Source of the DNA: Halococcaceae archaeon
GTDB lineage: Archaea > Halobacteriota > Halobacteria > Halobacteriales > Halalkalicoccaceae
Reading direction: 5' to 3'
NCBI GenBank assembly: GCA_007129135.1
Contig: SKWB01000291.1
Span: forward strand, 1 to 5,772
DNA length: 5,772 bases
The translations under genes and the position numbers were made by a program. Shown here piece by piece: positions 5,647 to 5,772 of the stretch (positions are counted from its first letter, which is position 1; each line of letters opens with the position of its first letter). The notes beneath the pieces were generated by a model. That model was not told where the DNA came from, did no database searches, and saw only the letters and a list, made by a program, of their open reading frames with translations.

Positions 5647-5772
5647 CTACTCGAAGTCACGGCGCATCGCGATCTCGAACCAGGGACAGAGCCTGAGCTG
5701 GCGGTACCACCGGGGGTGTTCGTAGAGCCGCTCGTAGGGCGCCCAGAGCACGCCCGCGACCTCGGCCTCGTC
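5647..5772 (-). CDS. C-terminal end of an unidentified protein (truncated by window edge)
   Basis: An open frame runs in from the right edge and ends with TAG at 5647-5649, giving the last 41 residues. They begin DEAEVAGVLWAPYERLYEHP and end WFEIAMRRDFE. The mix of acidic residues, Trp and Tyr in defined positions is protein-like, and the stop lies 40 bases before the regulator on the same strand, which fits a real gene end. I do not recognise the family. The EVAGVLWAPYERL piece faintly recalls the end of some Nudix hydrolases, but this is too little to name it. Confidence 0.6.
   Translation of the reverse strand, partial: DEAEVAGVLWAPYERLYEHPRWYRQLRLCPWFEIAMRRDFE

Noticed and set aside
4998..5696. 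A 232-codon plus-strand open frame opposite the BAT-like regulator
   Set aside because: It has no recognisable domain and mirrors the codon pattern of the regulator, which has a family-specific HTH and a promoter.

Overview
The window looks like chromosomal DNA of a halophilic archaeon (class Halobacteria). It is strongly GC-rich. The predicted proteins are loaded with Asp and Glu and poor in Lys. Three of the four complete genes have an AT-rich box about 26-33 bases before the first ATG and little or no leader, which is the usual haloarchaeal promoter layout. The first gene is a TatCt-type twin-arginine translocase, a double-TatC fusion known from haloarchaea.

Layout: positions 45-2789 (+) hold tatCt, a 914-residue membrane protein with two TatC domains, an acidic linker and a very acidic C-terminal tail. 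It converges, with a single base between the stop codons, on a minus-strand series. In transcription order (right to left) that series is: a truncated gene of unknown function cut by the window's right edge (5647-5772), a bacterio-opsin-activator (BAT)-like HTH regulator (4956-5606), a Tat-type lipoprotein with CARDB-like beta domains (3622-4740), and a DUF4397 protein with a Tat-type signal peptide (2791-3570). The regulator and the DUF4397 gene have their own visible TATA boxes. I could not find a promoter for the lipoprotein gene.

How they may fit together: TatCt is a core component of the export route for folded proteins, and the next two genes encode proteins with twin-arginine signals, so translocase and likely substrates are neighbours. 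This is suggestive only, because haloarchaea send a large share of their secretome through Tat. The BAT-like regulator could control itself or nearby genes, but no operator proves it.

I see no tRNA, rRNA, CRISPR array, insertion sequence or transposase. I do not see a clearly new multi-gene system. The most interesting points are the asymmetry between the two TatC halves, the extra membrane segment that would place TatCt's acidic tail outside the cell, and a perfect small inverted repeat just before the tatCt start codon.
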